Notes: generated from the sequence alone by a model not told the origin. Shown: positions 1-8,942, counted from the stretch's first letter. The stretch is 64,000 nt of DNA from Pseudomonas paralcaligenes (GCF_019655855.1 NZ_BPFX01000002.1:172146-236145), one strand, 5' to 3'. Numbers and translations: made by a program.

Positions 1-1709
1 ATGCCGGAGATCATCGGCAGCAGGATGCGCAGGTTGTTCAGGCCCTCGCTGGCCTTGAGCATGGCGCGCACCTGGACCAGGAAGATCTCCGGGTGGTCGA
101 GGGTGATGCGGATGCCGCGCCAGCCGAGGAAGGGGTTTTCTTCCTTGATCGGGAAGTAGGACAGGGCCTTGTCGCCGCCGATGTCGAGGGTGCGCATGGT
201 CACCGGCAGCGGGTGGAAGGCGGCCAGCTGCTCGCGGTAGGTGGCCAGCTGTTCCTTCTCGCTGGGGAAGCGCTCGCCGTTCATGAACGGCACTTCGGTG
301 CGGTACAGGCCGACGCCCTCGGCGCCGCGTTCCTGGGCGCGCTTCACGTCGGCCAGAAGGCCGGTGTTGACCCACAGCGGCATGCGCTGGCCGTCCAGGG
401 TTTCGCAGGGCAGTTCGCGCAGGGCGTTGAGGCCCTGGGCCAGCTGGCGCTCTTCCTCGACCACCTCGGCGTACTGCTTGCGCAGCAGCTCGCTGGGGTT
501 GGTGAAGACCTCGCCGTGGTAGCCGTCGACGATCAGCTGGATGCCGTCGACCTTGGAGTAGGGCAGGTCGACCACGCCCATCACCGTGGGAATGCCCATG
601 GCGCGGGCCAGGATCGCCACGTGGGAGTTGCCCGAGCCCTGCACCGAGATCAGGCCGACCAGCTTGCCTTCCGGCACCTGGCCGAGCATGGCCGGCGACA
701 GTTCCTCGCTGACCAGAATGGTGTTGTCGGGGTAGACCAGGCTCTGCTTGCGTTCTTCCTGCAGGTAGGCGAGCAGGCGGCGGCCGAGGTCGCGCACGTC
801 GCTGGCGCGTTCGCGCAGGTAGGCGTCGTCCATCAGCTCGAAGCGGGAAACGTGCTCGGTGACCACCTGGCGCAGGGCGCCCTGGGCCCACTGGCCGGTC
901 TTGATGACCTTGCGCACCTCGTTGCCGAGGGCATTGTCGTCGAGCATCATCAGGTACACGTCGAACAGCGCCAGCTCTTCCTTGCGCAGTTGGCTGGCGA
1001 GCTTCGCGGACAGCTCCTGCATGTCCTCGCGGACCCATTCCAGGGCCTTGCCGAACAGTGCCAGCTCGGCCTCGATGTCGTCGACCGACTTGTCCGGCAC
1101 CACGTTGAGGTCGGCCGGCGGCAGCACCACCACGGCGCTGCCGACGGCCGCACCCGGGGAGCCGGGAACGCCGACGAAGCGCGCCTCCTGTATGCCCTTG
1201 CCCTGCTTGCCGAGGCCGCGGATCGAACCGGTGGCCTCGGCGTGGGCGATGACCCCGGCGAGCTGGGCGCTCATGGTGACCAGGAAGGCTTCCTCGCCCT
1301 CGTCGAACTGGCGGCGCTCCTTCTGCTGCACCACCAGCACGCCCATCACCCGGCGGTGGTGGATGATCGGCGCGCCGAGGAAGGAGGCGTAGCGTTCCTC
1401 GCCGGTCTCGGGGAAATACATGTAGCGGGGGTGCTCGGAGGCGAACTCGAGGTTCAGCGGCTCCTCGCGGGTGCCCACCAGGCCGACCAGGCCCTCGTTC
1501 GGGGCCATGCTGACCTTGCCGATGGCGCGCTTGTTGAGGCCGTCGGTGGCCATCAGGACGAAGCGCTTGGTATCGGCGTCGAGCAGATAGACGGAGCACA
1601 CCTGGCTGCCCATGGCCTCCTTCACCCGTTGCACGATGATCGTCAGCGCCGCCTTGAGATCCTTGGCGGCGTTCACTTCCTGGACGATCTTGCGCAGGGT
1701 GTTGAGCAT
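1..1709 (-). CDS. ptsP: Phosphoenolpyruvate-protein phosphotransferase PtsP (EI-Ntr), 3' end outside window
   Basis: First enzyme of the nitrogen-related phosphotransferase relay: it autophosphorylates from phosphoenolpyruvate and passes phosphate to NPr (PtsO). The 569 visible residues start MLNTLRKIVQEV and show an N-terminal GAF domain (about residues 1-150), then the EI N-terminal and swivelling phosphohistidine domain with the active-site motif GNSHVAILAR (His363), then the start of the PEP-binding barrel (RTEVPFMNG, LDIGGDK). The family is about 760 residues, so roughly the last quarter lies beyond base 1. It follows rppH by 22 bases on the same strand, an arrangement conserved in gamma-proteobacteria, so the two are probably co-transcribed. 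The reading frame is intact throughout. Identity is very secure. Confidence 0.96.
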   Translation of the reverse strand, partial: MLNTLRKIVQEVNAAKDLKAALTIIVQRVKEAMGSQVCSVYLLDADTKRFVLMATDGLNKRAIGKVSMAPNEGLVGLVGTREEPLNLEFASEHPRYMYFPETGEERYASFLGAPIIHHRRVMGVLVVQQKERRQFDEGEEAFLVTMSAQLAGVIAHAEATGSIRGLGKQGKGIQEARFVGVPGSPGAAVGSAVVVLPPADLNVVPDKSVDDIEAELALFGKALEWVREDMQELSAKLASQLRKEELALFDVYLMMLDDNALGNEVRKVIKTGQWAQGALRQVVTEHVSRFELMDDAYLRERASDVRDLGRRLLAYLQEERKQSLVYPDNTILVSEELSPAMLGQVPEGKLVGLISVQGSGNSHVAILARAMGIPTVMGVVDLPYSKVDGIQLIVDGYHGEVFTNPSELLRKQYAEVVEEERQLAQGLNALRELPCETLDGQRMPLWVNTGLLADVKRAQERGAEGVGLYRTEVPFMNGERFPSEKEQLATYREQLAAFHPLPVTMRTLDIGGDKALSYFPIKEENPFLGWRGIRITLDHPEIFLVQVRAMLKASEGLNNLRILLPMISG

Positions 1710-1731
1710 GGCTCGCTATCGAACTCCTTCG

Positions 1732-2211
1732 TCAGTCGCGCGTCAGCAGGCGCGGGGCTAATTCCTTCAGGGCGCGGCGGTAGACCTCGCGCTTGAATGT
1801 CACCACCTGGTTCAGCGGGTACCAGTAACTGACCCAGCGCCAGCCGTCGAATTCAGGCTTGCCGGTCAGGTCCATGCGCACCCGGCTCTCGTCGCCGACC
1901 AGGCGCAGGAGGAACCACTTCTGTTTCTGCCCGATGCACAACGGCTGGCTGTGTGTGCGCACCAGGCGCTGGGGCAGACGATAACGCAACCAGCCCCGGG
2001 TGCAGGCGAGAATCTTCACGTCCTGCTGTTCCAGGCCCACTTCCTCGTTCAGCTCGCGGTACAGCGCCTGCTCGGCGGACTCGTGGGGATTGATGCCGCC
2101 CTGGGGAAACTGCCAGGCATCCTGATTGATCCGCCGCGCCCACATGACCTGGCCGACATCATTGGTCAGGATGATGCCGACATTGGGGCGGAAACCATCG
2201 GAATCGATCAC
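1732..2211 (-). CDS. rppH: RNA pyrophosphohydrolase RppH (Nudix)
   Basis: Removes pyrophosphate from the 5' triphosphate end of mRNAs, which starts 5'-end-dependent decay by RNase E. The 159-residue protein carries the Nudix box as GG-x5-E-x7-REL-x-EEVG ([22 protein letters not shown], only described here, residues about 38-59), the conserved WLRYRLP stretch and the family C-terminus. I chose the GTG start at 2211 ([12 protein letters not shown]) because all homologues I know begin at this point and a GAGGTG ribosome site lies about 8 bases upstream. The frame stays open to an ATG at 2289, but that extension is cysteine/arginine-rich and unlike the family. It is the upstream gene of the rppH-ptsP pair. 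Confidence 0.95.
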   Translation of the reverse strand: MIDSDGFRPNVGIILTNDVGQVMWARRINQDAWQFPQGGINPHESAEQALYRELNEEVGLEQQDVKILACTRGWLRYRLPQRLVRTHSQPLCIGQKQKWFLLRLVGDESRVRMDLTGKPEFDGWRWVSYWYPLNQVVTFKREVYRRALKELAPRLLTRD

Positions 2212-2356
2212 GGCACAACACCTCGAAAACGCATGTTTCGGCATTGTTCCACAAAGCCCGCGGGCGCAGCAAACGCGCGGTTCCAGCAATGGGCAGCGGC
2301 GCTGAAAGCGGCTATTCTGGCGCCCCTTCCGGCCATTGCGAACCAGGTATCACGAC

Positions 2357-3010
2357 GTGCGCCTCGCCCTCTTCGACCTCGACAACACCCTGCTCGCCGG
2401 CGACAGCGACCACAGCTGGGGCGAATTCCTCTGCGAGACTGGCCGGGTCGACGCCGCCGAGTACCGCGCGCGCAACGATGCCTTCTATGCCGACTACTGC
2501 GCCGGCCAGCTGGATGTGGTGGCCTACCAGAGCTTCACCCAGGCCATCCTCAGCCGCACCCCGGCCGCCGAACTGGCGCGCTGGCAGGCGGAGTTCATGA
2601 CGGAGGTGATCGAGCCGATCATCCTGGCCAAGGGCGAGGCCCTGCTGGGCGAACACCGCGAGGCCGGCGACCGGCTGGTGATCATCACCGCCACCAACCG
2701 CTTCATCACCGCGCCCATCGCCGCCCGCCTGGGCGTGGAGACGCTGATCGCCACCGAGTGCGGCATGGAGAACGGCCTCTACACCGGCCGTGTCGCCGGC
2801 GTGCCCTGCTACCAGGACGGCAAGGTGACGCGCATGAACCAGTGGCTGGCCGAGACCGGCCTGAGCCTGGACGGCAGCTATTTCTACAGCGACTCGCGCA
2901 ACGACCTGCCGCTGCTGCAGGCGGCGACCCACCCGGTGGCGGTCGACCCGGACGACACCCTGCGCGCCATCGCCGTAGAGCGCGGCTGGCCGGTGATCAG
3001 CCTGCGCTGA
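2357..3010 (+). CDS. HAD-superfamily (subfamily IB) phosphatase-like hydrolase
   Basis: A haloacid-dehalogenase-type phosphatase of about 217 residues, divergent from rppH. Motif I is [17 protein letters not shown] near the N-terminus (nucleophile and acid/base Asp), motif II is the VIITATNRF stretch, and the Mg-binding motif is [10 protein letters not shown] near the C-terminus with a preceding Lys (YQDGKVTR). The cap between motifs I and II is helical, as in the SerB/IB subfamily, so a small phosphorylated metabolite is the likely substrate, but which one cannot be read from sequence. The GTG at 2357 ([10 protein letters not shown]) is preferred over the in-frame TTG at 2336 because the family starts right before the beta strand of motif I. 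It corresponds to PA0335 by context. Confidence 0.88.
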   Translation: MRLALFDLDNTLLAGDSDHSWGEFLCETGRVDAAEYRARNDAFYADYCAGQLDVVAYQSFTQAILSRTPAAELARWQAEFMTEVIEPIILAKGEALLGEHREAGDRLVIITATNRFITAPIAARLGVETLIATECGMENGLYTGRVAGVPCYQDGKVTRMNQWLAETGLSLDGSYFYSDSRNDLPLLQAATHPVAVDPDDTLRAIAVERGWPVISLR

Positions 3011-3024
3011 TAGGTAGAGGTGTC

Positions 3025-3074
3025 ACGCGGGTTTCACCCGCCCTACATGACCGTAGGGCGGGTGAAACCCGCGT
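3025..3074. repeat. REP-like element, family A, perfect 22-bp inverted repeat
   Basis: Two perfect 22-base arms (3025-3046 and 3053-3074) around the 6-base loop ATGACC. The right arm contains GTAGGGCGGGTGAAACCC. The same arm sequence, with small variants, recurs near 13.7, 22.3, 37.4 and 63.75 kb. It lies between two convergent genes (stops at 3010 and 3090), where it could fold into a bidirectional terminator or mRNA-stabilising hairpin. No T-tract follows, so Rho-independent termination is uncertain. Confidence 0.9.
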
Positions 3075-3089
3075 AAAAGAGCAGCCGAC

Positions 3090-3557
3090 CTACAGCGGCT
3101 TGGCCACCATCAGCCAGAAGATGGCGATGAACGCGACGAAGGCCGGCCAGCCCAGCGCGAACCAGATGCGCATGTACAGGTGGGCGCGGGCGGGCAGCCC
3201 GGTGCCGTCGCGCAGCGCCTCGCTGGCCATGTCACGCACCCGCATCTGCAGCCACAGCACCGGCAGCCAGCACAGCCCCGCCAGCACGAACAGTCCCGCG
3301 CTCCACAGCAGCCAGGCCTGGCTCAGCGGCCAGCCCGCCAGCTTCGCCAGGGCCAGGCCGGAGAGCGGCTGGAACACCGCCGTGGTGGCGATGAACAGCC
3401 AGTCGGCGGTGACCAGGTGGCGGAAGGTGGTGGCGATCACCTGTACCTCGCCACTGCGCCAGGCGCGCAGGGCGTAGTAGGCCGAGCCCAGCCCGGTGCC
3501 GAACAGCAGGGTGGAGGAGAGGATGTGCAGGGTCTTGAGCAGCAGGTACAGGCTCAT
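3090..3557 (-). CDS. DUF2269-family integral membrane protein (downstream copy)
   Basis: A 155-residue protein with four predicted membrane segments (about residues 3-25, 50-75, 83-105 and 130-152) and a conserved His in the first (LLKTLHILSSTLLFG). This is the layout of the DUF2269 family; its biochemical role is not known to me. Its ATG overlaps the stop of the SDR-DoxX gene by four bases (ATGA), which suggests translational coupling. A second, diverged DUF2269 gene (4810-5253) heads the same operon, so the SDR gene is flanked by two paralogues. Both carry a Trp-Pro-Leu (GWPL) motif between helices 2 and 3. Localisation is the cytoplasmic membrane; function is unassigned. Confidence 0.85.
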   Translation of the reverse strand: MSLYLLLKTLHILSSTLLFGTGLGSAYYALRAWRSGEVQVIATTFRHLVTADWLFIATTAVFQPLSGLALAKLAGWPLSQAWLLWSAGLFVLAGLCWLPVLWLQMRVRDMASEALRDGTGLPARAHLYMRIWFALGWPAFVAFIAIFWLMVAKPL

Positions 3558-4810
3558 CGGTGTCTCGTCATGGAAGCGGAAAGGCCCAGCAGCCAGAGGC
3601 TCAGCAGCAGGACCGCGAAGTTCTTGCCCAGCGCCATGTACGGATCGAACCAGTAGTGGGGCAGCAGCAGGCTGATGACCAGGCTATAGACCAGCATCAG
3701 GCCGATCTGTGCCTGCAGGGCGCGGACGCGCCAGCGCCGCCACAGCAGGGCCAGGCCCAGCGCGCCGTCCAGCAGGGCGCCGGCGATCACCGCCAGGCGC
3801 GCGGGAAGGCCGTCGACGCCGGCCTCCGCCATGATCCGCAGGCCCCAGTCGAAGCCCGGCCCGAGGCAGACCACGGCGGTGCCCAGCCAGATCAGCGCCA
3901 GCACCAGCAGGACCAGCGCTTGCAAGGCCAGGGCCAGGCTCTGCGCCGGTTGTGGCCAGTGGCGCAGGCGGCTCGCCAGTGGCGCGGCGCGGTAGCCGCA
4001 GGCATCCTCCAGCGGCGCCGGGTCGGCAAGATTGTCGTGGCGGCTCAGGCGCAGGGTCTGGCGGTTCAGGGCCTGCCAGCCCAGGCGCTCGCCCAGCGCC
4101 GCGCCGAGCCAGGCGAGCGGGGCCGGCAGGGTGACGTAGCGTGCCGGCCGCCAGCCCTGGACCTGGCGCAGCACGTCGATCAGCTCGCCCTGGGTGAGCG
4201 CCTGCGGCCCCACCAGCGGCAGCACGGTCGGCTGCGCCGGCCAGCGCCGCAGCAGCGCCAGCACCGCCGCGCAGAGATCGTCGACATACAGGGGCTGCAG
4301 CCTGGCCCGGTTGCCCGGCAGCGGTACCAGCGGCAAGGGCGACAGGCGTTGCAGCCAGCCGCTGCTGGCGCCACCGGGGCCGACGACCAGCGAGGGGCGC
4401 AGCACCACGGCGGGGGCGCCGAGGCCGAGCAGGTGCCGGTCGGCCGCCGCCTTGCTGGCCAGGAAGGGCAGGTCGGGGTGCTCGCCGGCGCCCAGGGCGG
4501 AAATCTGCAGCACCGCGGCGCCGTGCCGCCGGGCCAGCTCGAACAGGGCGATGGCGCCCTCGCGCTGCAGGCGCTCCATGCGCGCCGTGTCGGTGGACAG
4601 CTCACCGCTGGCGTTGATCACCAGCTCGACGCCCTCCGGCCAGGCGAAGGCGTCCGGTCGCAGCAGGTCGAGGGAGCGCCACTCCACGCCGGGCAGCGTG
4701 GGCGCATCGGGTCCGCGGCGGGTGGCCACCACCGAGTGGCCGGCCAGAACCAGGGCGTCGAGCAGATGCCGGCCGATGAAACCGCCGGCTCCGACCAGCA
4801 GAATGCGCAT
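3554..4810 (-). CDS. SDR-family NAD(P)-binding protein fused to a DoxX-like membrane domain
   Basis: A 418-residue two-domain protein. Residues 1 to about 290 are an extended/atypical short-chain dehydrogenase fold with the nucleotide-binding motif GAGGFIGRHLL at the N-terminus. A canonical YxxxK catalytic pair is not obvious, so it may bind the cofactor without classical SDR catalysis, like the NDUFA9-type atypical SDRs. Residues about 300-418 contain four hydrophobic segments of the DoxX-like type. The ATG at 4810 follows the GGAG-rich end of the upstream gene and overlaps its stop (TGATG), while the stop overlaps the next start (ATGA), so three genes form one tightly coupled operon. The frame extends upstream to 5164 but that part is an arginine/proline-rich shadow of the upstream gene. 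Confidence 0.85.
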   Translation of the reverse strand: MRILLVGAGGFIGRHLLDALVLAGHSVVATRRGPDAPTLPGVEWRSLDLLRPDAFAWPEGVELVINASGELSTDTARMERLQREGAIALFELARRHGAAVLQISALGAGEHPDLPFLASKAAADRHLLGLGAPAVVLRPSLVVGPGGASSGWLQRLSPLPLVPLPGNRARLQPLYVDDLCAAVLALLRRWPAQPTVLPLVGPQALTQGELIDVLRQVQGWRPARYVTLPAPLAWLGAALGERLGWQALNRQTLRLSRHDNLADPAPLEDACGYRAAPLASRLRHWPQPAQSLALALQALVLLVLALIWLGTAVVCLGPGFDWGLRIMAEAGVDGLPARLAVIAGALLDGALGLALLWRRWRVRALQAQIGLMLVYSLVISLLLPHYWFDPYMALGKNFAVLLLSLWLLGLSASMTRHR

Positions 4811-5253
4811 CAGGCCGGCTTGGCCCCCATCAGGGCGAAGATCGCCAGCAGCAGGATCAGCATCAGCGCCGCGTAGGCGATCACGAAGCGCAGCAGCCTG
4901 GTCGGTACCGCGCCACCGGCCGCCGCCTGCCAGGCGCCGAGGCGGCCGTGCAGGAGCAGGCCGAACAGCACCAGCAGGCCGAACAGCACCGCGCTGTACA
5001 GCAGCCAGCTGGCGCCCAGTGGCCAGCCCACGGTGTGCACCAGCCACCAGCCGCTGACCGGCAGGGACAGCGCCACCAGGCCCATGGCCGGCAGGCTGTA
5101 CAGGCGGGTGACACGTAGCTTGCGGGCCAGCACCGCGGCGTCGCCGGAGCGGTTGGCCTTCCACAGCATGAAGACGTGGGCGACGAAGCCCGCCAGGATC
5201 AGCACGGCCGGGATCAGGTGGGCGTATTTCAGCAGTTGGTAGTGTTCCATCAC
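4810..5253 (-). CDS. DUF2269-family integral membrane protein (upstream copy)
   Basis: A 147-residue polytopic membrane protein (four hydrophobic segments), first gene of the DUF2269 / SDR-DoxX / DUF2269 operon. It begins MMEHYQLLKYAHLIPAV; either of the two adjacent ATGs could be used. A His in helix 1 (KYAHLIPAVLIL) and a GWPLG motif between helices 2 and 3 are shared with the downstream paralogue at 3090-3557, though overall identity is modest, which suggests an old duplication or a heteromeric pair. The gene starts 8 bases after the ilvA stop on the same strand, so it may be read through from the ilvA promoter. The family has no assigned function. Confidence 0.85.
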   Translation of the reverse strand: MMEHYQLLKYAHLIPAVLILAGFVAHVFMLWKANRSGDAAVLARKLRVTRLYSLPAMGLVALSLPVSGWWLVHTVGWPLGASWLLYSAVLFGLLVLFGLLLHGRLGAWQAAAGGAVPTRLLRFVIAYAALMLILLLAIFALMGAKPA

Positions 5254-5261
5254 TTACACCC

Positions 5262-6776
5262 TTATCCGAGGAACAGCTTGTACGCTGGGTTGTCGGTCTC
5301 GTCCCAGTAGGGATAGCCGATGGCGTCGAAGGCTGCCGGAATCTGGTGGCGCTCGTCCGCCGGCACCTGCAGCGCGGCCAGCACGCGGCCGTCGGCGGCG
5401 CCGTGGTTGCGGTAGTGGAACATGGTGATGTTCCAGCGCCCGCCCAGGCGGTTGAGGAAGTTGAACAGCGCGCCCGGCCGCTCGGGAAACTCGAACCGGA
5501 ACACCACCTCGTCCGACACCGCCGCCGCGTGGCCGCCCACGGTGTGGCGGATGTGCAGCTTGGCCAGTTCGTTGTCGGTCAGGTCGACCACCGGGAAGCC
5601 CTGCTCGCGCAGGTTGTCCACCAGCGCCGCGCGCGGGTCGTTCTCCGGGTGGGTCTGCACGCCGACGAAGATGTGCGCCTCGCGGTCGGTGTGGTAGCGG
5701 TAGTTGAACTCGGTGATCTGGCGCTTGCCGATCGCCTCGCAGAAGGCCTTGAAGCTGCCCGGCCGCTCGGGGATGGTCACGGCGATGATCGCCTCGCGTT
5801 TCTCGCCCAGCTCGGCGCGCTCGGCGACGTGGCGCAGGCGGTCGAAGTTGATGTTGGCGCCGGAGTCGATGCCCACCAGCACCTGGTCGCGCAGGCCCTC
5901 GCGCTCCACGTACTTCTTGATCCCGGCCACGGCCAGGGCGCCGGCCGGCTCGGTGATCGAGCGGGTGTCGTCGTAGATGTCCTTGATCGCCGCGCAGATT
6001 TCGTCGGTGCTGACGGTGATCACCTCGTCCACGTACTGCCGGCAGATGTCGAAGGTGTGCTGGCCGATCTGCGCCACCGCCACGCCGTCGGCGAACAGCC
6101 CGACCTGCGGCAGCACCACGCGCTCGCCGGCGGCCATGGCGGCCTGCAGGCAGTTGGAGTCGTCCGGCTCGACGCCGATCACCTTGATCTCCGGGCGCAG
6201 GTACTTCACGTAGGCGGCGATGCCGGCGACCAGGCCGCCGCCGCCGACCGGCACGAAGATGGCGTCCAGCCGGCCCGGCTGCTGGCGCAGGATTTCCATG
6301 GCCACGGTGCCCTGACCGGCGATCACCAGCGGGTCGTCGTAGGGGTGGATGTAGGTGTAGCCCTTCTCCTCCACCAGCTTGAGCGAATGGGCCAGGGCCT
6401 CGGGGAAGGCGTCGCCGTGCAGTACCACCTTGCCGCCGCGCGAGCGCACGCCCTGCACCTTCAGCTCCGGGGTGGTGCGCGGCATCACGATAGTCGCCTT
6501 CACCCCCAGGTGCTTGGCGGCCAGGGCCAGGCCCTGGGCGTGGTTGCCGGCGGAGGCGGTGACCACGCCGCGCTCCAGTTCCTCGCGGGTGAGCTGGGCC
6601 AGCTTGTTGTAGGCGCCGCGAATCTTGAACGAGTACACCGGCTGCAGATCCTCGCGCTTGAGCAGAATCTGGTTGCCCAGCCGCTCGGTGAGCTGGCGGG
6701 CGGGTTGCAGCGGGGTTTCCACCGCGACGTCGTAGACGCGCGAGGTGAGGATCTTCTTCATGTACGGTTCGAGCAT
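5262..6776 (-). CDS. ilvA: Biosynthetic threonine deaminase (threonine ammonia-lyase)
   Basis: PLP enzyme that converts threonine to 2-oxobutyrate, the first step of isoleucine synthesis. The 504-residue length matches the biosynthetic IlvA. The N-terminal catalytic domain carries the PLP-lysine motif SFKIRGAYNK (Lys51), the ASAGNHAQG loop and the glycine-rich GGGGLVAG phosphate cradle. Two C-terminal ACT-like regulatory domains (about residues 325-405 and 420-500, each with a PERPG motif) give isoleucine feedback inhibition and valine activation in this family. I prefer the ATG at 6776 (MLEPYMKKIL) to one four codons upstream because it matches known pseudomonad proteins; neither has a clear ribosome site. 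The rpiA neighbourhood is the usual one, apart from the RTX-like insert. Confidence 0.96.
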   Translation of the reverse strand: MLEPYMKKILTSRVYDVAVETPLQPARQLTERLGNQILLKREDLQPVYSFKIRGAYNKLAQLTREELERGVVTASAGNHAQGLALAAKHLGVKATIVMPRTTPELKVQGVRSRGGKVVLHGDAFPEALAHSLKLVEEKGYTYIHPYDDPLVIAGQGTVAMEILRQQPGRLDAIFVPVGGGGLVAGIAAYVKYLRPEIKVIGVEPDDSNCLQAAMAAGERVVLPQVGLFADGVAVAQIGQHTFDICRQYVDEVITVSTDEICAAIKDIYDDTRSITEPAGALAVAGIKKYVEREGLRDQVLVGIDSGANINFDRLRHVAERAELGEKREAIIAVTIPERPGSFKAFCEAIGKRQITEFNYRYHTDREAHIFVGVQTHPENDPRAALVDNLREQGFPVVDLTDNELAKLHIRHTVGGHAAAVSDEVVFRFEFPERPGALFNFLNRLGGRWNITMFHYRNHGAADGRVLAALQVPADERHQIPAAFDAIGYPYWDETDNPAYKLFLG

Positions 6777-6957
6777 CACGGGTATCACGGCGCAGGGAAG
6801 GAGGGAGAGGGGGAGTCTACTCCGGCGACGCCGGACGCGGCCACCCGGGCGAGCCGACCGGTGGCGCGGAATCTTCCGCCGTTGCGCCAGTCAGTCCGCT
6901 CAGGCCCCTTTGTGCAGTGGCGTGCCTCCCCCACACTCCACTCCATGAGGATTCGCC

Positions 6958-8103
6958 ATGGCCGTTCCCTCCCGCGTACTTGTGCCCGGCACGCCCGGCA
7001 ACGACCTGCTGGTCGCCCACCCCGAACCCAGCCGCCTGCTCGGCGGCGACGGCGACGATGTGCTGATCGACGGCCCCGGCTCGGACTCGCTGGTCGGCGG
7101 CGCCGGCCACAACCGCCTGTACGGCGGCCTGGGCAGCGACTACTACACCTACGACCTGAACGCCGGCGGGCGCGACGAGATTCTCGACTTCGACCCCAGC
7201 CCGTCCTGGGTCAACCAGAACATGGACACCCTGATCATCGACGAGAGCCTGGAGTCGTTCGGCCCCTTCGAGCGCTACCAGGACGACCTGCTGATCGGCC
7301 TCAACGGCGAGCCGGGCGTGGTCGTGGTGCGGCACTTCTTCCTCGACCCCGCGTTCCGCATCGAGGTGTTCCGCTTCGGTTCCACCGTGGTGACGGACGA
7401 ACAGGTGCTGCGCAACTTCCACATCGACCCGCTCATGGCGCTCGGCCGCAGCGCCGACAACCCGCCGACCTACACCGGCAACCTGATCCGCCTGACCGGC
7501 AACGAACAGGCCAACCGCCTGGTGGCGGCGGACCGGCCCACCTACCTGTCCGGACGCGGCGGCAACGACCTGCTGATCGGCAGCCGCCACGGCGACCTGC
7601 TCAACGGTGGCACCTCCGAGCCGATGTTCCTCGGCGGCAACCGCTGGAACCGCCTGTACGGCGGGCCGGGCGACGACTACTACCAGGTCGACCTGGTGGT
7701 GAGCGGCGATTTCGGCGACCAGCGCATCCACGACTACGACACCACCCCGGGCAACCTCGACACCCTGCACATCCGCGGCGCGGTGGACCCGGCCTACGTG
7801 CGCTTCAGCGGCGGGCCGCCCGGCGACCTGATCGTCGAGCTGGACAACGAGCAGCGCATCGTCATCGACAACTACTTCCTCGACCGGGCCTTCGTGGTCG
7901 AGAAGATCCGCTTCGACGACGGCACCGTGCTGGACGAGGCCGCCGTGCGCCAGCGCATGGGCCTGCCGGCGGCGGCCCCACCCCAGGCCAGCCTGAGCAC
8001 GCCGGGCCACTGTTGCCCCGGCGCGGCGCCCGAGCCGGCGGCCGATGGCCTGCTGGGCCTGGCGCTGGCCGCCGGCGCCGTGCTGGCGCGCGTGGGCGGA
8101 TGA
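6958..8103 (+). CDS. RTX-like Ca-binding repeat protein with two tandem modules
   Basis: A 381-residue acidic protein with glycine/aspartate nonapeptide-like repeats. It looks internally duplicated: module 1 (about residues 10-150) has [33 protein letters not shown], then a beta-rich part ending [13 protein letters not shown]; module 2 (about 175-335) has [28 protein letters not shown] and ends [14 protein letters not shown]. The second half of each module resembles the haemolysin-type calcium-binding related domain, usually found in type I-secreted proteins. No N-terminal signal peptide is seen. The C-terminus is odd: after a Cys-Cys-Pro linker comes APEP, a hydrophobic stretch ([13 protein letters not shown]) and an Arg, resembling PEP-CTERM/MYXO-CTERM sorting tails. 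No exporter or sortase gene is adjacent. The AGGATTCGCC upstream region offers only a weak ribosome site. Function unassigned. Confidence 0.8.
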   Translation: MAVPSRVLVPGTPGNDLLVAHPEPSRLLGGDGDDVLIDGPGSDSLVGGAGHNRLYGGLGSDYYTYDLNAGGRDEILDFDPSPSWVNQNMDTLIIDESLESFGPFERYQDDLLIGLNGEPGVVVVRHFFLDPAFRIEVFRFGSTVVTDEQVLRNFHIDPLMALGRSADNPPTYTGNLIRLTGNEQANRLVAADRPTYLSGRGGNDLLIGSRHGDLLNGGTSEPMFLGGNRWNRLYGGPGDDYYQVDLVVSGDFGDQRIHDYDTTPGNLDTLHIRGAVDPAYVRFSGGPPGDLIVELDNEQRIVIDNYFLDRAFVVEKIRFDDGTVLDEAAVRQRMGLPAAAPPQASLSTPGHCCPGAAPEPAADGLLGLALAAGAVLARVGG

Positions 8104-8133
8104 GAAGCGCTGCGGCCGGGCCGGCAGCGCGGC

Positions 8134-8139
8134 TATAAT
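8134..8139 (+). promoter_or_regulatory. Probable -10 element of the rpiA promoter
   Basis: A perfect TATAAT lies 29 bases before the rpiA start, directly after the stop of the RTX-like gene at 8103. No good -35 hexamer is found 16-18 bases upstream, so the assignment rests on the -10 alone. It implies that rpiA is transcribed independently of the RTX-like gene. Confidence 0.5.
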
Positions 8140-8167
8140 CGCGCTTTTCCAGCCCGGCAGAAGCGTC

Positions 8168-8839
8168 ATGACCCAGGATCAGCTCAAGCAGGCGGTGGCC
8201 CAGGCCGCCGTCGACCACATCCTCCCCCTGCTCGACAGCAAGAGCGTGATCGGCGTCGGCACCGGCTCCACCGCCAACTTCTTCATCGACGCCCTGGCCC
8301 GGCACAAGATGGCCTTCGACGGCGCCGTCGCCAGCTCCGAGGCCACCGCCGCGCGGCTCAAGGGCCACGGCATCCCGGTGTACGACCTGAACAGCGTCAG
8401 CGAACTGGAGTTCTACATCGACGGCGCCGACGAGAGCGACGAGCACCTGCACCTGATCAAGGGCGGCGGCGCCGCCCTGACCCGCGAGAAGATCGTCGCG
8501 GCGGTGGCCAGAACCTTCATCTGCATCGCCGACGGCAGCAAGCTTGTGCCGGTGCTCGGCGCCTTCCCGCTGCCGGTGGAAGTCATCCCCATGGCCCGCA
8601 GCCACGTCGCGCGCCAGCTGGTGAAGCTGGGCGGCGACCCGGTGTACCGCGAGGGCGTGGTCACCGACAACGGCAACATCATCCTCGACGTGCACAACAT
8701 GAGCATCGTCGACCCGGTGAAGCTGGAGGCGGACATCAACGCCATCGTCGGCGTGGTCACCAACGGCCTGTTCGCCGCGCGCCCGGCCGACCTGCTGCTG
8801 CTCGGCACCGCCGAGGGCGTGAAGCGCCTGGAGCGCTGA
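8168..8839 (+). CDS. rpiA: Ribose-5-phosphate isomerase A
   Basis: Interconverts ribose-5-phosphate and ribulose-5-phosphate in the non-oxidative pentose phosphate pathway. The 223-residue protein has the full family signature: [11 protein letters not shown] phosphate loop (about residues 29-39), the DGADE motif (Asp85, Asp88), Lys98 in [12 protein letters not shown] and the catalytic Glu107. The ATG at 8168 ([12 protein letters not shown]) is the standard start; the frame is open further upstream into the end of the RTX-like gene but that part is not family-like. It is convergent with the hydroxylase gene, separated by a long perfect inverted repeat at 8866-8931. Confidence 0.97.
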   Translation: MTQDQLKQAVAQAAVDHILPLLDSKSVIGVGTGSTANFFIDALARHKMAFDGAVASSEATAARLKGHGIPVYDLNSVSELEFYIDGADESDEHLHLIKGGGAALTREKIVAAVARTFICIADGSKLVPVLGAFPLPVEVIPMARSHVARQLVKLGGDPVYREGVVTDNGNIILDVHNMSIVDPVKLEADINAIVGVVTNGLFAARPADLLLLGTAEGVKRLER

Positions 8840-8865
8840 GCGCTCACGCGCCGTCGGGGAACGGT

Positions 8866-8931
8866 GTAGGAGCGAGCTCTGCTCGCGAATACAGGCGCCG
8901 CCAACACTTCGCGAGCAGAGCTCGCTCCTAC
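8866..8931. repeat. REP-like element, family C variant, perfect 24-bp inverted repeat
   Basis: Arms 8866-8889 and 8908-8931 are perfect reverse complements (outer part GTAGGAGCGAGCTCTGC) with an 18-base loop. It sits between the convergent ends of rpiA and the hydroxylase gene. It shares the outer GTAGGAGCG with the element at 24133-24197, but the inner sequence differs. Confidence 0.88.
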
Positions 8932-8942
8932 CATTCGTTCGG

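Noticed and set aside
93..1796. Long open frame on the plus strand opposite ptsP (and similar long antisense frames, e.g. 5346-8138, 11144-13162, 39259-41331, 45987-48548)
   Set aside because: They mirror conserved genes, have compositions rich in Ala/Gln/His/Arg or Val/Asp without domains, and arise because high-GC codon use leaves antisense frames free of stops.
6958..8103. A full PEP-CTERM/exosortase system
   Set aside because: Only one candidate tail was seen, with no exosortase-like gene in the window; kept only as a tentative observation.
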